From: Methylibium rhizosphaerae
GTDB taxonomy: Bacteria; Pseudomonadota; Gammaproteobacteria; Burkholderiales; Burkholderiaceae_C
Direction of reading: 5' to 3'
DNA: 64,000 nt
Assembly: GCF_006386545.1 (NCBI RefSeq)
Contig: NZ_SWAR01000010.1
Location: 62,001-126,000 of the forward strand
In this document: positions 16,734-25,466 of the stretch, piece after piece
Layout of the letters: every line of letters starts with the position of its first letter
Numbering within the stretch: the first letter of the stretch is position 1
Translations under genes and position numbers: made by a program
The notes under the pieces: model-generated
Databases searched by the model: none
The model's input: the letters and a program-made list of their open reading frames with translations, nothing else
Told to the model about the DNA's origin: nothing

Positions 16734-17410
16734 GTGGGGATGGGGGCGTCGTGCAGTTGGCGTGACTCGATGATGCGCGTGCCCTCGCCGCCGGCTCGCA
16801 GCGAGCGCCGCATCGCTGCGGCCACCGCGGCTGCCGGCACCGGGCGGATGGAAGCCGGCAGCCAGCGCTGCAACGGGGCCAGGAGCTTCAGCGCCCAGCC
16901 CTCGCCCGGCCGGTCGGGCTGGTTCAGCGAGGCACGGTCACCGGTCAGGAACGACGGGCGCACGATGGTGAGGCTGGCAAAGCCCAGCCCGCGCAAGGCG
17001 TCTTCGGTTTCACCCTTCACCCGGTTGTAGAACAACCGCGACTTCGCATCGGCGCCCAGGGCCGTCACCACCGCGAGCCGCTGTGCGCCGGCCTGCCGGG
17101 CCATGCGGGCCAGGTGCACCACCAGGTCGTGGTCGACCTCCCGGAACGCCTGCTCGGAGCCGGCCACCTTGATGGTCGTGCCCAGCGCGATGTAGACGTC
17201 GTCCACCCGCGGCACCAGCGGCGCGGCGGCCAGCGGGCCCACCAGCACATGCAGCTTGCCGTCGTGGATGGAAGCGGCCTGGAGCGGGCGGCGCGTGAGC
17301 ACGTGAACCTCGCTGTAGAGGTCGTCCTGCATGAGTTGCGAGAGCAGTTCGCGGCCGACCAGGCCGGTGGCGCCGGCGAGAAGAGCGGAGCGAGGGGGCG
17401 ACGCAATCAC
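16730..17410 (-). CDS. NAD(P)-binding Rossmann protein (HTATIP2/atypical SDR-like)
   Basis: 226-aa protein beginning at a GTG (17410) that overlaps the TGA of the upstream kinase gene. Its N-terminus ALLAGATGLVGRELL is a GxxGxxG dinucleotide-binding loop; DVYIALGTTIKVAGSEQAF and YNRVKGETEDAL (Tyr-x3-Lys) match the atypical short-chain dehydrogenase group that includes HTATIP2/TIP30-like oxidoreductases. Substrate is unknown. It belongs to a tightly overlapped three-gene unit: sensor kinase, this gene, EEP hydrolase. Confidence 0.87.
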   Translation of the reverse strand: MIASPPRSALLAGATGLVGRELLSQLMQDDLYSEVHVLTRRPLQAASIHDGKLHVLVGPLAAAPLVPRVDDVYIALGTTIKVAGSEQAFREVDHDLVVHLARMARQAGAQRLAVVTALGADAKSRLFYNRVKGETEDALRGLGFASLTIVRPSFLTGDRASLNQPDRPGEGWALKLLAPLQRWLPASIRPVPAAAVAAAMRRSLRAGGEGTRIIESRQLHDAPIPT

Positions 17411-19353
17411 CGGGCGGCGGCGGCCGGCAAGGGCAGCAGGAGCTCGATCACGGTTTCTCCCGGCCGAGACGTCACGCTCAGCGTGCCGCCCAGCTTCGAC
17501 GCCCGCCGGCGCATGTTGGCCAGGCCGTGCCCGTGCAGCGGATCGATCGCCGAGGGAGCGAAGCCGCGGCCGTCGTCGATGACCCGCAGCACCACCGCCT
17601 GACGTACGTTGTCCACCGCGGTGCACACCCGGATGCAGCTGGCCTGCGAGTGCTTGAGGATGTTGTTGATGCACTCCTGCACGATGCGCATGGCGTGCAA
17701 TGCGCCGTCATGGCCGAGCGCCGGCAGCGGCGGCGTGTCGCCCACTTCCCAGCGCAGGTCGAGCCCGGCCCAGCGCAGGCGGTCGCCGAGCCGGTAGCGC
17801 ACCATGCCCAGCAACGCGGCGAGGTCGTTGCCGTGATCGTCCATCGAGTCGATGGTCAGGCGCAGTTCCTCGAGGCACATGCGCAGCACCTCGGCCGCCT
17901 GCAGCGGATCGAGCCGGCCCGACTCGAGCGAGCGCATCGACACCATGAGGTGGGTGCCGATGCCGTCGTGCATTTCGCTCATCAGGCGGGCGCGCTCCTC
18001 CATCGCATGCCGTTCCCGCTCGGCGACGGCCAGCGCCTCGAGCGAGACGCGGATCTCCTGGGTGCGTTCGGCGATGCGGCCCTCGAGGTCGCGGTTGAGT
18101 GCCTCGACCTCGCCGATGGAGTCGATGAAGCGCCGCACCAGCCGCGCGGAAAACACCGCCACCACCACGCCGTAGGCATAGGGCAGCAGCGACACCGACT
18201 CACCCACCTGCAGGTCGGGCGTCAGCGGCGAGAGGTCCCACCAGGAGGCCCAGATCATCGTCACTGTGGCGGCGGCCATGAGGCCGTCGATGGCGCTGCG
18301 GGTGCGCCAGGCGTGCTGCACCAGCAGCAGCATGTACAGCGCCGAGATGACGAACGGCGTGAACTCCCAGGGCTGCGAATACCAGGCCCACCACCAGCGC
18401 GCGTCGCTCAGGCCGTTGACGAGGGTGAGGGCTGCCGAGAGAGCGACATACGCGCCCAGCGTCAACACGTGCCAGCGCCGCAGCCGCCCGATGTAGCGCA
18501 GCACGAACAGACACATCAGCGATTCGGTGAGGTAGTCGCCGATGGCGATGCTGATGCCCCAGGCAGGCTCCGGCCAGGGCGGCTGGGTGGCGTAGTAGTT
18601 GTGGGTCTGGTGCGCCCAGCCCACGCACACCAGCGCGAACAGCAGGTACAGCACTTCGCCGCGGCGGGCCCACCAGATGGACCCGAGCACGATGGCCAGC
18701 AGCAGCGCCGTCACGACGATCATCTGCCGCAGGGTTTCCTTGAAGAACATGAAGGTCTGGTAGTCGGCCCGGATGTCCGCCACCGGTCCGAGGCGGAAGC
18801 TGCCCACGTAGGCAGACCGGTCGGGCAGCACCGACAGGCGCAGCAGCAGCTCGTTGTCGCCCTCGCGCAGCGCGTCCTGCGGGATCGGAACGAACACCGC
18901 CTCGGCCGAACCCGATCGGCTCAGTGTGTCGGGCGTGACCGACAGCACCCGGCCGTTGACCGCGTACAGCGCGCCGGGAGCCAGCACGCGGATGTGCAGC
19001 CCGTGGTCCTGCAGCGGCGCACGGGCGGTGAACACCACCCGGTACCAGCCGGCGCCGGCTTTCGCATGGGCTTCGTCTTCGGGCCAGAGGTCGGGCAGCT
19101 TGACGCCGCGCCACTGGGCCGCGTCAGCGGACCGCAGCGCGGCTGGCGTGGCGGCCGAAGAGGCGATGCGCTGCGCCTGAAGGAAGTGCTGGATGGCATC
19201 GTTGCCGGCCGGCAGCACGGCGGCCGGCTGGCTGGCGGGCGTCGCCTGCGTCCACTCGGCCAGCGCCGCCAAGCCCAGCAGCACCACCGCCGCCAGCCAC
19301 CACCCCCGCGAGGACACGAGCCGGTTGCGCATCGGGGGGGCGGCGTGTTGCAT
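17407..19353 (-). CDS. 7TM sensor histidine kinase of the NarX/DesK (HisKA_3) type
   Basis: 648-aa kinase. An N-terminal membrane anchor is followed by a periplasmic jelly-roll region (about 90-210) like 7TMR-DISM extracellular domains, then about seven transmembrane helices (215-415), a coiled coil (about 420-455), a HisKA_3 dimerisation domain with phospho-acceptor His462 in SEMHDGIGTHL, and an HATPase domain with DDGRGFAP and HGHGLANMRRRA. Such kinases normally pair with a LuxR-type regulator, but none is adjacent: downstream are an NAD(P)-binding protein (GTGA overlap) and an EEP hydrolase. Upstream on the same strand is pyrD, whose stop lies 13 bp before this ATG, so it may be read from the pyrD promoter. 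Confidence 0.9.
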   Translation of the reverse strand: MQHAAPPMRNRLVSSRGWWLAAVVLLGLAALAEWTQATPASQPAAVLPAGNDAIQHFLQAQRIASSAATPAALRSADAAQWRGVKLPDLWPEDEAHAKAGAGWYRVVFTARAPLQDHGLHIRVLAPGALYAVNGRVLSVTPDTLSRSGSAEAVFVPIPQDALREGDNELLLRLSVLPDRSAYVGSFRLGPVADIRADYQTFMFFKETLRQMIVVTALLLAIVLGSIWWARRGEVLYLLFALVCVGWAHQTHNYYATQPPWPEPAWGISIAIGDYLTESLMCLFVLRYIGRLRRWHVLTLGAYVALSAALTLVNGLSDARWWWAWYSQPWEFTPFVISALYMLLLVQHAWRTRSAIDGLMAAATVTMIWASWWDLSPLTPDLQVGESVSLLPYAYGVVVAVFSARLVRRFIDSIGEVEALNRDLEGRIAERTQEIRVSLEALAVAERERHAMEERARLMSEMHDGIGTHLMVSMRSLESGRLDPLQAAEVLRMCLEELRLTIDSMDDHGNDLAALLGMVRYRLGDRLRWAGLDLRWEVGDTPPLPALGHDGALHAMRIVQECINNILKHSQASCIRVCTAVDNVRQAVVLRVIDDGRGFAPSAIDPLHGHGLANMRRRASKLGGTLSVTSRPGETVIELLLPLPAAAAR

Positions 19354-19366
19354 CGGCCTTGTTGCC

Positions 19367-20398
19367 TCAGCGCAGCGCCGATGCGCATTCGCGCACCAGC
19401 GCCGGGCCCTGGTAGATGAGCCCGGTGTAGATCTGCACGAGGTCGGCCCCGGCGTCCACCTTGGCCTGTGCGTCGCCGGCGCTCAGCACGCCGCCCACGC
19501 CCACGATCGGAAAGGCCCGCCCCAGCGCCGTGCGCAGCAGGCGGATGACGCGGTTGCTCGCCTCGAAGACCGGCCGCCCGGACAGGCCTCCGGCTTCGTC
19601 GGCATGCTGCAGCCCCTTCACCGCGTCGCGGGCGACGGTGGTGTTGGTGGCGATCACGCCGTCGATGGCGTTCTTCTTGAGCGTCTGCGCGATCACCTCG
19701 ACCTGGGCTTCGTCGAGGTCGGGCGCGATCTTCACGAACATCGGCACGCTGCGGCGGTGCTCGGCGATCAGCTGCTGGCGTCTTTCCTGCAGGGTGCCGA
19801 GCAGCGCGTCGAGCGCTTCGTCGCTCTGCAGCGCGCGCAGGTTCCTGGTGTTGGGCGACGAGATGTTGACGGTCACGTAGTCGGCGAACGGGTAGACGCC
19901 GGCCAGGCCGATGAGGTAGTCGTCGGCCGCGCGCTCGATGGGCGTGGCCGCGTTCTTGCCGATGTTGAGCCCGAGCACGCCGCCCGACTTGCGAAAGCCG
20001 GCGCGCCGCACGTTGGCCAGGAAGGCCTCGAGCCCGTCGTTGTTGAAGCCCAGCCGGTTGATCAGCGCCTGCGCCTCGGGCAGGCGGAACATGCGCGGCT
20101 TCGGGTTGCCGGGCTGTGCCTTGGGCGTGACCGTGCCCACTTCGATGAAGCCGAAGCCCATGGCGCCCAGTGCGTCGATGCAGCGGCCGTTCTTGTCGAG
20201 ACCGGCCGCCAGGCCCACCCGGTTGGGGAAGCGCAGGCCTGCCACCGTGACGGGCGACTCCACGCGCGCCTGCGACCACAGGCATTGCAGCGGGGTGTTC
20301 TGCAGCCGGGCCATCGTGCCCAGCGTGACCTCGTGCGCATGCTCGGGATCCAGGCCGAAAAGGAAAGGGCGGGTGAGCGCGTAGGGAACGAGGGGCAT
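19367..20398 (-). CDS. pyrD: Dihydroorotate dehydrogenase (quinone), class 2
   Basis: 343-aa flavoenzyme that oxidises dihydroorotate to orotate in pyrimidine synthesis and passes electrons to membrane quinone. The class 2 N-terminal amphipathic extension ([20 protein letters not shown]) is present. FMN-site blocks are [17 protein letters not shown] with the catalytic Ser, and [12 protein letters not shown]. Length matches the E. coli enzyme (336 aa). It is divergent from rpiA with 56 bp between starts, and that spacer contains a 12-bp perfect palindrome. Confidence 0.98.
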   Translation of the reverse strand: MPLVPYALTRPFLFGLDPEHAHEVTLGTMARLQNTPLQCLWSQARVESPVTVAGLRFPNRVGLAAGLDKNGRCIDALGAMGFGFIEVGTVTPKAQPGNPKPRMFRLPEAQALINRLGFNNDGLEAFLANVRRAGFRKSGGVLGLNIGKNAATPIERAADDYLIGLAGVYPFADYVTVNISSPNTRNLRALQSDEALDALLGTLQERRQQLIAEHRRSVPMFVKIAPDLDEAQVEVIAQTLKKNAIDGVIATNTTVARDAVKGLQHADEAGGLSGRPVFEASNRVIRLLRTALGRAFPIVGVGGVLSAGDAQAKVDAGADLVQIYTGLIYQGPALVRECASALR

Positions 20399-20416
20399 GC
20401 GAGGCGGGTCTTGGAT

Positions 20417-20428
20417 AATCCGCGGATT
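20417..20428. promoter_or_regulatory. 12-bp palindrome between pyrD and rpiA
   Basis: AATCCGCGGATT is a perfect palindrome in the middle of the 56-bp divergent spacer. It overlaps a GATAAT sequence (20414-20419) that resembles a -10 element for rpiA. It could be a shared operator; no matching regulator is identified. Confidence 0.35.
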
Positions 20429-20454
20429 GTCGCAAACACTTCTACGAACGCAGC

Positions 20455-21114
20455 ATGACCCAAGACGAATTGAAGGCCCTGGTCGGGCGCGCCGCGGTGG
20501 ACTACGTGGTGCCGGGCAGCGTGGTGGGCGTGGGCACCGGCTCCACGGTCAACTGCTTCATCGATGCGTTGAGCCAGATCAAGGACCGCATCCGGGGTGC
20601 CGTGTCGAGCTCGGTGAAGAGCACCGAGCGCCTGCAGGCGCTTGGGATCCGGGTCTTCGATGCCAACGAGGTCGAGTCGCTGCCGGTCTACATCGACGGC
20701 GCCGACGAGATCGACCACGGCGGCAACATGATCAAGGGCGGGGGCGCGGCGCTCACGCGCGAGAAGATCGTGGCTGACATGGCCGAGCGCTTCATCTGCA
20801 TTGCCGACGAGTCCAAGCTGGTCGACGTGCTGGGGCGCTTTCCGCTGCCGGTGGAGGTGATCCCGATGGCGCGCGAGCTGGTGGCGCGCCGGCTGCGGGC
20901 GCTGGGCGGCGAGCCGAAGCTGCGCGCGGGCGTCACCACCGACAACGGCAACCTGATCCTCGACGTGTCGGGCCTGCACATCAGCAACCCGGCGGCCATG
21001 GAGGCAGAGATCACGCAGTGGCCCGGCGTCGTGACGGTGGGCATCTTTGCGCGCAACCGTGCACGCGTGTGCCTGCTGGGCACGGCGCAGGGTGTGAGGA
21101 CGCTGGAGTTCTGA
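20455..21114 (+). CDS. rpiA: Ribose-5-phosphate isomerase A
   Basis: 219 aa, the same length as E. coli RpiA. It interconverts ribose-5-phosphate and ribulose-5-phosphate in the pentose phosphate pathway. Conserved active-site blocks are all present: [26 protein letters not shown] with catalytic Asp, [12 protein letters not shown] with the catalytic Glu/Lys, and a [11 protein letters not shown] loop near the C-terminus. A strong bidirectional terminator follows 30 bp after the stop. Confidence 0.98.
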   Translation: MTQDELKALVGRAAVDYVVPGSVVGVGTGSTVNCFIDALSQIKDRIRGAVSSSVKSTERLQALGIRVFDANEVESLPVYIDGADEIDHGGNMIKGGGAALTREKIVADMAERFICIADESKLVDVLGRFPLPVEVIPMARELVARRLRALGGEPKLRAGVTTDNGNLILDVSGLHISNPAAMEAEITQWPGVVTVGIFARNRARVCLLGTAQGVRTLEF

Positions 21115-21144
21115 GGCGCGCCGTCGCTCGCAACTGGCGCAATG

Positions 21145-21172
21145 AAAAAGGCCACCCTGCGGTGGCCTTTTT
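21145..21172. terminator. Bidirectional rho-independent terminator
   Basis: AAAAAGGCCACC, loop CTGC, GGTGGCCTTTTT: a 12-bp symmetrical stem with A-run and T-run on its two sides. It separates the convergent genes rpiA (plus) and the glutaredoxin-like gene (minus) and can serve both. Confidence 0.93.
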
Positions 21173-21195
21173 CCTTTGGGTTCGAGCGGCGCCGG

Positions 21196-21816
21196 TCAGA
21201 ACTTGATGCCGGGCGCGGTGGCAGCCGGCGTGGGTTGCGCAGCCGGAGCGGGGGCTGGAGCCGCCGCCTGGGCAGGGGCGGCCGGCGCGGCTGCGGGAGC
21301 TGCCTCGCGCGCGACCATCGGTTGTGCGGCCGGGAAACGATAGCTGCCCGGCAGGCGTGACTGCCTGGGATACCCAGCCGCGTCGAGGTAGGTTCCCCAT
21401 TCGGCATCGGAATAGCCCTTCACCTGCTGGCCGCCGATGCGCAGCACCGGGAACTCCGAAGTGCCTTCGACCCGCTGCATGGCGTCGAAGTCGGCCTGGG
21501 TGGACACGGTGCGCTCGACGTACGGGATACCGCGCTGGCGCAGGAAATTGCGGCCGCTGTCGCAGGGGCTGCATTTCTCGGAGGAGTACAGCGTCACCGG
21601 GTAGCGGCTCGCGATCTGGCGCAGCTCGAAGGGCAGGGCGTCATCGGCCACCGGCACGCCCGAGGACGACAGTGGCTGCACCTTGCCGGTGGTGCCCTGG
21701 GTGGCGGGCGGCCGGTCGGTGTAGGTGACCTTGCCGTCGGGCCCCACCACCTTGTAGAGCGCAAAGCTCGGCAGTGCGGTCAGCAGCGCGGCGACGGGCA
21801 CAACGAAACGCATCAT
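21196..21816 (-). CDS. Exported DUF4124/glutaredoxin-like protein
   Basis: 206-aa exported protein. The N-terminus MMRFVVPVAALLTALPSFA is a signal peptide. Next comes a DUF4124-type segment (LYKVVGPDGKVTYTDRPP), then a glutaredoxin-like thioredoxin fold (about 68-145) with active site SSEKCSPCDSGRNFL (CSPC), TEFPVLRIGGQQVKGY-like cis-Pro and glutathione-binding parts, and an Ala/Pro tail. A role in periplasmic thiol exchange is inferred. The ATG at 21816 has AGGAG eight bases upstream, so I reject the longer frame. It is 34 bp downstream of prlC on the same strand. Confidence 0.88.
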   Translation of the reverse strand: MMRFVVPVAALLTALPSFALYKVVGPDGKVTYTDRPPATQGTTGKVQPLSSSGVPVADDALPFELRQIASRYPVTLYSSEKCSPCDSGRNFLRQRGIPYVERTVSTQADFDAMQRVEGTSEFPVLRIGGQQVKGYSDAEWGTYLDAAGYPRQSRLPGSYRFPAAQPMVAREAAPAAAPAAPAQAAAPAPAPAAQPTPAATAPGIKF

Positions 21817-21850
21817 GAATGGATCTCCTACAGCGGTCGCCGATGCTAGC

Positions 21851-23872
21851 TCAGGCCATGCCCTGGTGGCGCAACAAGGCGTCAATGCGTGGCTCTCTGC
21901 CACGGAAGGCCTTGAAACTTTCGATCGCCGGACGGCTGCCGCCGGCCTCGAGGATGGCTTCGCGGTAGCGCCGGCCGGTGGCGGGGTCGAACACGCCGGC
22001 TTCCTCGAAGGCGCTGTAGGCGTCGGCCGAGAGCACTTCAGCCCACTTGTAGCTGTAGTAGCCCGCGGCATAGCCGCCGGCAAAGATGTGCGAGAAGGCA
22101 TGCGCGAAGCGGTTGAATGCCGGCGGCCGGACCACGGCCACTTCTTCCCGCACCTGCTGCAGCACCGGCATCACCTCGCTGCCCGGCTCGGCATGCAGCC
22201 GCATGTCGAACAGCGAGAACTCCACCTGGCGCAGCATCTGCAGCCCGCTCTGGAAGTTCTTGGCCGCCAGCATCTTGTCGAACAGCTCGCGCGGCAGCGG
22301 CGCGCCGGTGTCCACGTGGGCGGTCATGTGCTTCACCACGTCCCATTCCCAGCAGAAGTTCTCCATGAACTGGCTGGGCAGTTCCACCGCGTCCCACTCG
22401 ACCCCGGAGATGCCGGCCACGCCGATGTCTTCGACCCGGGTGAGCATGTGGTGCAGCCCGTGGCCGAACTCATGGAACAGGGTGGTGACTTCGTCATGCG
22501 TGAGCAGCGCCGGCTTGCCGTTGACCGGCGCGGCGAAGTTGCACACGAGGTGCGCCACCGGTGTCTGCAGGCGGCCCTCCGGGCGCTTCCAGCGGCCACG
22601 CACGTCGTCCATCCAGGCGCCGGGGCGCTTGCCGTTGCGGGCATAGGGGTCGAGGTAGAACTGGCCGATCAGCTCACCGCCTCTTTCGATGCGGAAGAAC
22701 CTCACCGCCGGGTGCCAGGTCGGGGCGCCGTCGGGGCGGATCGCCACGTCGAACAGCGTCTCGATGATCTTGAACAGGCCCGTCAGTACCTTGTCTTCGG
22801 TGAAGTACATCTTCACCTCCTGGTCGCTGAAGGCATAGCGCGCCTCCTTCAGCCGCTCGGAGGCGAAGGCCATGTCCCAGGCCTTCAGCTCGGCGATGCC
22901 CAGCTCCCCGGCGGCGAATTCGCGCAGCTCGGCCAGGTCCTTCTCGGCGTGCGGCCGGCCGCGCCGGGCCAGGTCGCGCAGGAACTCGCCCACCTGCTGC
23001 GGCGTGTCGGCCATCTTGGGCACCAGCGACAGCTCGGCGAAGTTGCGGTAGCCCAGCAGTTGCGCCTCTTCCTGGCGCAAGGCCAGGATCTCACGCATCA
23101 CGGCGGAGTTGTCGCGCGCCGGCTCGCCGAGTTCGGAGGCCCGGGTGATGTAGGCGGTGTAGAGCCTTTCACGCAGCGCACGCTGGGTGGCGTACTGCAT
23201 CACCGGCAGGTAGCTCGGCATGTGCAGCGTGAGCTTGTGGCCTTCCTTGCCTTCGGCCTGGGCGGCCGCCCGCGAGGCCTGCTTCACGTCGTCGGGCACG
23301 CCGTCGAGCTCGGCCTCGCTGGCGTAGTAGGCGAAGGCGTCGGTGGCATCGAGCACGTGTTCGGAGTAGGTCTGCGACAGCTCGGCCAGGCGCGCCTGGA
23401 TGGCGGCAAACCGCTCCTTGTCCGCGCCCTGCAGCTCGGCACCGGAAAGCACGAAATCGCGCATGGCGTTGGAGAGAGCCTTGCGGCGCGCGGGCGACAG
23501 GATCGCGGCCGCGGGGCTCTGATGGAGCGCCTTGTACTTGGCATACAGCCGCTCGTCGGCGCCCAGTCGGGTGTAGAACTCGGTGACCTTGGGGAGGTTC
23601 TCGTTGTAGGCCGCGCGCAGCTCCGGCGTGTCGGCCACCGCATTCAGGTGGCTCACCGCGCCCCAGGCACGGCCGAGCTTTTCGGTGGCCACGTCGAGGA
23701 CGGCGGACAGCGCGTCGTAGTCGGCCGGCACGTCGGGGCCGACGGCGCGCTCGAGCGCGGCCGAGGCATCGGCCAGCAGCGTGTCCACCGCGGGCGACAC
23801 ATGCTCGGGGCGGATCACGTCGAACAGCGGCAGGCCGGTGGTTTCGAGCAGCGGATTGGGAACAGCGGACAT
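21851..23872 (-). CDS. prlC: Oligopeptidase A (M3 metallopeptidase)
   Basis: 673-aa cytoplasmic zinc endopeptidase of family M3A that degrades short peptides, including cleaved signal peptides. The zinc site HEFGHGLHHML and the downstream GISGVEWDAVELPSQFMENF stretch with the third-ligand Glu region are intact. The start MSAVPNPLLETTGLPLFDVIRPEHV is typical, and AGGAGG lies six bases upstream of the ATG. folD lies just upstream on the same strand, with 57 bp between, and the glutaredoxin-like gene is just downstream. Confidence 0.96.
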   Translation of the reverse strand: MSAVPNPLLETTGLPLFDVIRPEHVSPAVDTLLADASAALERAVGPDVPADYDALSAVLDVATEKLGRAWGAVSHLNAVADTPELRAAYNENLPKVTEFYTRLGADERLYAKYKALHQSPAAAILSPARRKALSNAMRDFVLSGAELQGADKERFAAIQARLAELSQTYSEHVLDATDAFAYYASEAELDGVPDDVKQASRAAAQAEGKEGHKLTLHMPSYLPVMQYATQRALRERLYTAYITRASELGEPARDNSAVMREILALRQEEAQLLGYRNFAELSLVPKMADTPQQVGEFLRDLARRGRPHAEKDLAELREFAAGELGIAELKAWDMAFASERLKEARYAFSDQEVKMYFTEDKVLTGLFKIIETLFDVAIRPDGAPTWHPAVRFFRIERGGELIGQFYLDPYARNGKRPGAWMDDVRGRWKRPEGRLQTPVAHLVCNFAAPVNGKPALLTHDEVTTLFHEFGHGLHHMLTRVEDIGVAGISGVEWDAVELPSQFMENFCWEWDVVKHMTAHVDTGAPLPRELFDKMLAAKNFQSGLQMLRQVEFSLFDMRLHAEPGSEVMPVLQQVREEVAVVRPPAFNRFAHAFSHIFAGGYAAGYYSYKWAEVLSADAYSAFEEAGVFDPATGRRYREAILEAGGSRPAIESFKAFRGREPRIDALLRHQGMA

Positions 23873-23929
23873 CGTTTGCCTCCTGGATGTTGTAGTGGGG
23901 GCGACCCGGCAGAGGTCAAGCCATCCTAC

Positions 23930-24781
23930 TCAGCCTGCCGCGCGCTCCGCGGATTCGATCGTGTTGACCAGCAGCATGGTGATGGTCATGGGGCCGACAC
24001 CACCGGGAACGGGAGTGATCCAGCCCGCCACTTCCTTCACGCCGTCGAAATCGACGTCGCCGCACAGCTTGCCCTCGTCGTTGCGGTTCATGCCGACGTC
24101 GATGACCACGGCGCCGGGTTTGACCATGTCGGCCGTCAGCACGTTCCGCTTGCCCACGGCCGCGACCACGATGTCGGCCTGACGGGTGTGGAAGGCGAGG
24201 TCGGGCGTGGCGCTGTGGCACACGGTCACGGTGGCGCTGGCCTGCAGCAGCAGCATGGCCATGGGTTTGCCGACGATGTTGGAGCGGCCGATCACCACGG
24301 CATGCTTGCCCTTGGGGTTGCAACCGATGGACTCCAGCATCTTCATGCAGCCGTAGGGCGTGCAGGGCCTGAAGCCGGGCTGGCCGACCATCAGCGCGCC
24401 GGCCGAGCCGACGTGGAAGCCGTCGACGTCCTTGGCGGGCGAGATGGCCTCGATGACCTTGTGTGCATCGATGTGCGGGGGCAGCGGCAGCTGCACCAGG
24501 ATGCCGTGGATGGCCGGGTCGTCGTTGAGCGCGCCGATGCGCGCCAGCAGCTCGGCCTCGGACAGGCCGGCGTCGTACTTCTCGAGCACCGAATGGAGCC
24601 CGTTTTCCTCGCAGGCCTTGACCTTGTTGCGCACGTACACCTGGCTGGCCGGGTTGTCGCCCACCAGCACCACGGCCAGCCCGGGCCTTACACCGCGCGC
24701 GGTGAGCCGGGCGGCGCGCCCGGCCACTTCGGCGCGGATCTTCTTGGACAGGGCAACGCCGTCGATCAGTTGTGCGGTCAT
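23930..24781 (-). CDS. folD: Methylenetetrahydrofolate dehydrogenase/cyclohydrolase
   Basis: Bifunctional NADP-dependent enzyme of one-carbon metabolism. Seen: the catalytic Tyr/Lys block [33 protein letters not shown], the nucleotide loop [11 protein letters not shown] and the C-terminal [11 protein letters not shown]. The chosen ATG at 24781 gives [15 protein letters not shown] (283 aa), the usual N-terminus; an ATG 15 bp earlier is less likely. A rho-independent terminator for the upstream response-regulator gene lies just before it, so folD must have its own promoter within the short remaining sequence, or depend on read-through. Confidence 0.97.
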   Translation of the reverse strand: MTAQLIDGVALSKKIRAEVAGRAARLTARGVRPGLAVVLVGDNPASQVYVRNKVKACEENGLHSVLEKYDAGLSEAELLARIGALNDDPAIHGILVQLPLPPHIDAHKVIEAISPAKDVDGFHVGSAGALMVGQPGFRPCTPYGCMKMLESIGCNPKGKHAVVIGRSNIVGKPMAMLLLQASATVTVCHSATPDLAFHTRQADIVVAAVGKRNVLTADMVKPGAVVIDVGMNRNDEGKLCGDVDFDGVKEVAGWITPVPGGVGPMTITMLLVNTIESAERAAG

Positions 24782-24794
24782 GGTCTTTGTTCCC

Positions 24795-24825
24795 AAAAAG
24801 CAAAAGGCCGCTTGGTAAGCGGCCT
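24795..24825 (-). terminator. Rho-independent terminator after the FixJ-like gene
   Basis: Read on the minus strand: AGGCCGCTT, loop ACC, AAGCGGCCT, then TTTGCTTTTT. A 9-bp GC-rich stem with a T-rich tail lies between the response-regulator gene (ending at 24843) and folD (starting at 24781). Confidence 0.85.
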
Positions 24826-24842
24826 CGTGAGCGGTGTGCTTG

Positions 24843-25466
24843 TTATGCCTTGGCTTGCGCGCCGAGCGCGATCTTCAGCAGATCGGCCACGGTGTTGGCG
24901 TTCAGCTTTTCCATGATGTTGGCGCGGTGCGCCTCCACCGTCTTGATGCTGATGCCGAGGTCGTCGGCGATCTGCTTGTTCAGCCGGCCGGCGACGATGC
25001 GCTCGAGCACCTGCGCCTCGCGGGTGGTCAGGCGCGACAGCAGCGCGTCGCGGCTGGCCTGTTCCTGATGGTGGGAGAAGGCGACGCGAGCCTGGTCGAG
25101 CATGCGCTCCACCAGCCCCAGCAGCTCTTCTTCCTTGAAGGGCTTCTCGATGAAGTCCATCGCGCCCTTCTTCATGGTGGACACCGCCATCGGCACGTCG
25201 CCGTGGCCGGTGATGAAGACGATGGGCAGCGGCGACTTGCGCTCCATCAGGCGGTCCTGGAGTTCCAGCCCGCTCATGCCGTCCATGCGGATGTCGGCGA
25301 TCAGGCAGGCCACTTCCCGGGGGTCGAAACGCGAGAGGAAGGACTCGGAGGAGTCGAAGCACTTGACCCGGTAGTCCTTGCCTTCGAGCAGCCACTGGAG
25401 GGAATCGCGAACGGCTTCGTCGTCATCGACGACGTAGACCGTGCCTTTCTTCGGGATCAGGCTCAT
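24843..25466 (-). CDS. FixJ-like response regulator (REC + LuxR HTH)
   Basis: 207-aa regulator. The receiver domain, about 8-122, has [14 protein letters not shown], phospho-acceptor Asp58 in [12 protein letters not shown], the switch Thr in FITGHGDV and Lys in EKPFKEEEL. The LuxR-type helix-turn-helix (about 145-200) has [36 protein letters not shown]. Its ATG overlaps the stop of the PAS sensor kinase gene (ATGA), so they form a cognate pair. The pair is divergent from aceE, so pyruvate dehydrogenase is a plausible target; that link is inference. Confidence 0.94.
   Translation of the reverse strand: MSLIPKKGTVYVVDDDEAVRDSLQWLLEGKDYRVKCFDSSESFLSRFDPREVACLIADIRMDGMSGLELQDRLMERKSPLPIVFITGHGDVPMAVSTMKKGAMDFIEKPFKEEELLGLVERMLDQARVAFSHHQEQASRDALLSRLTTREAQVLERIVAGRLNKQIADDLGISIKTVEAHRANIMEKLNANTVADLLKIALGAQAKA

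Noticed and set aside
21815-24916. A 1,033-codon plus-strand frame opposite prlC and folD
   Set aside because: Antisense to two well-conserved enzymes; low complexity.
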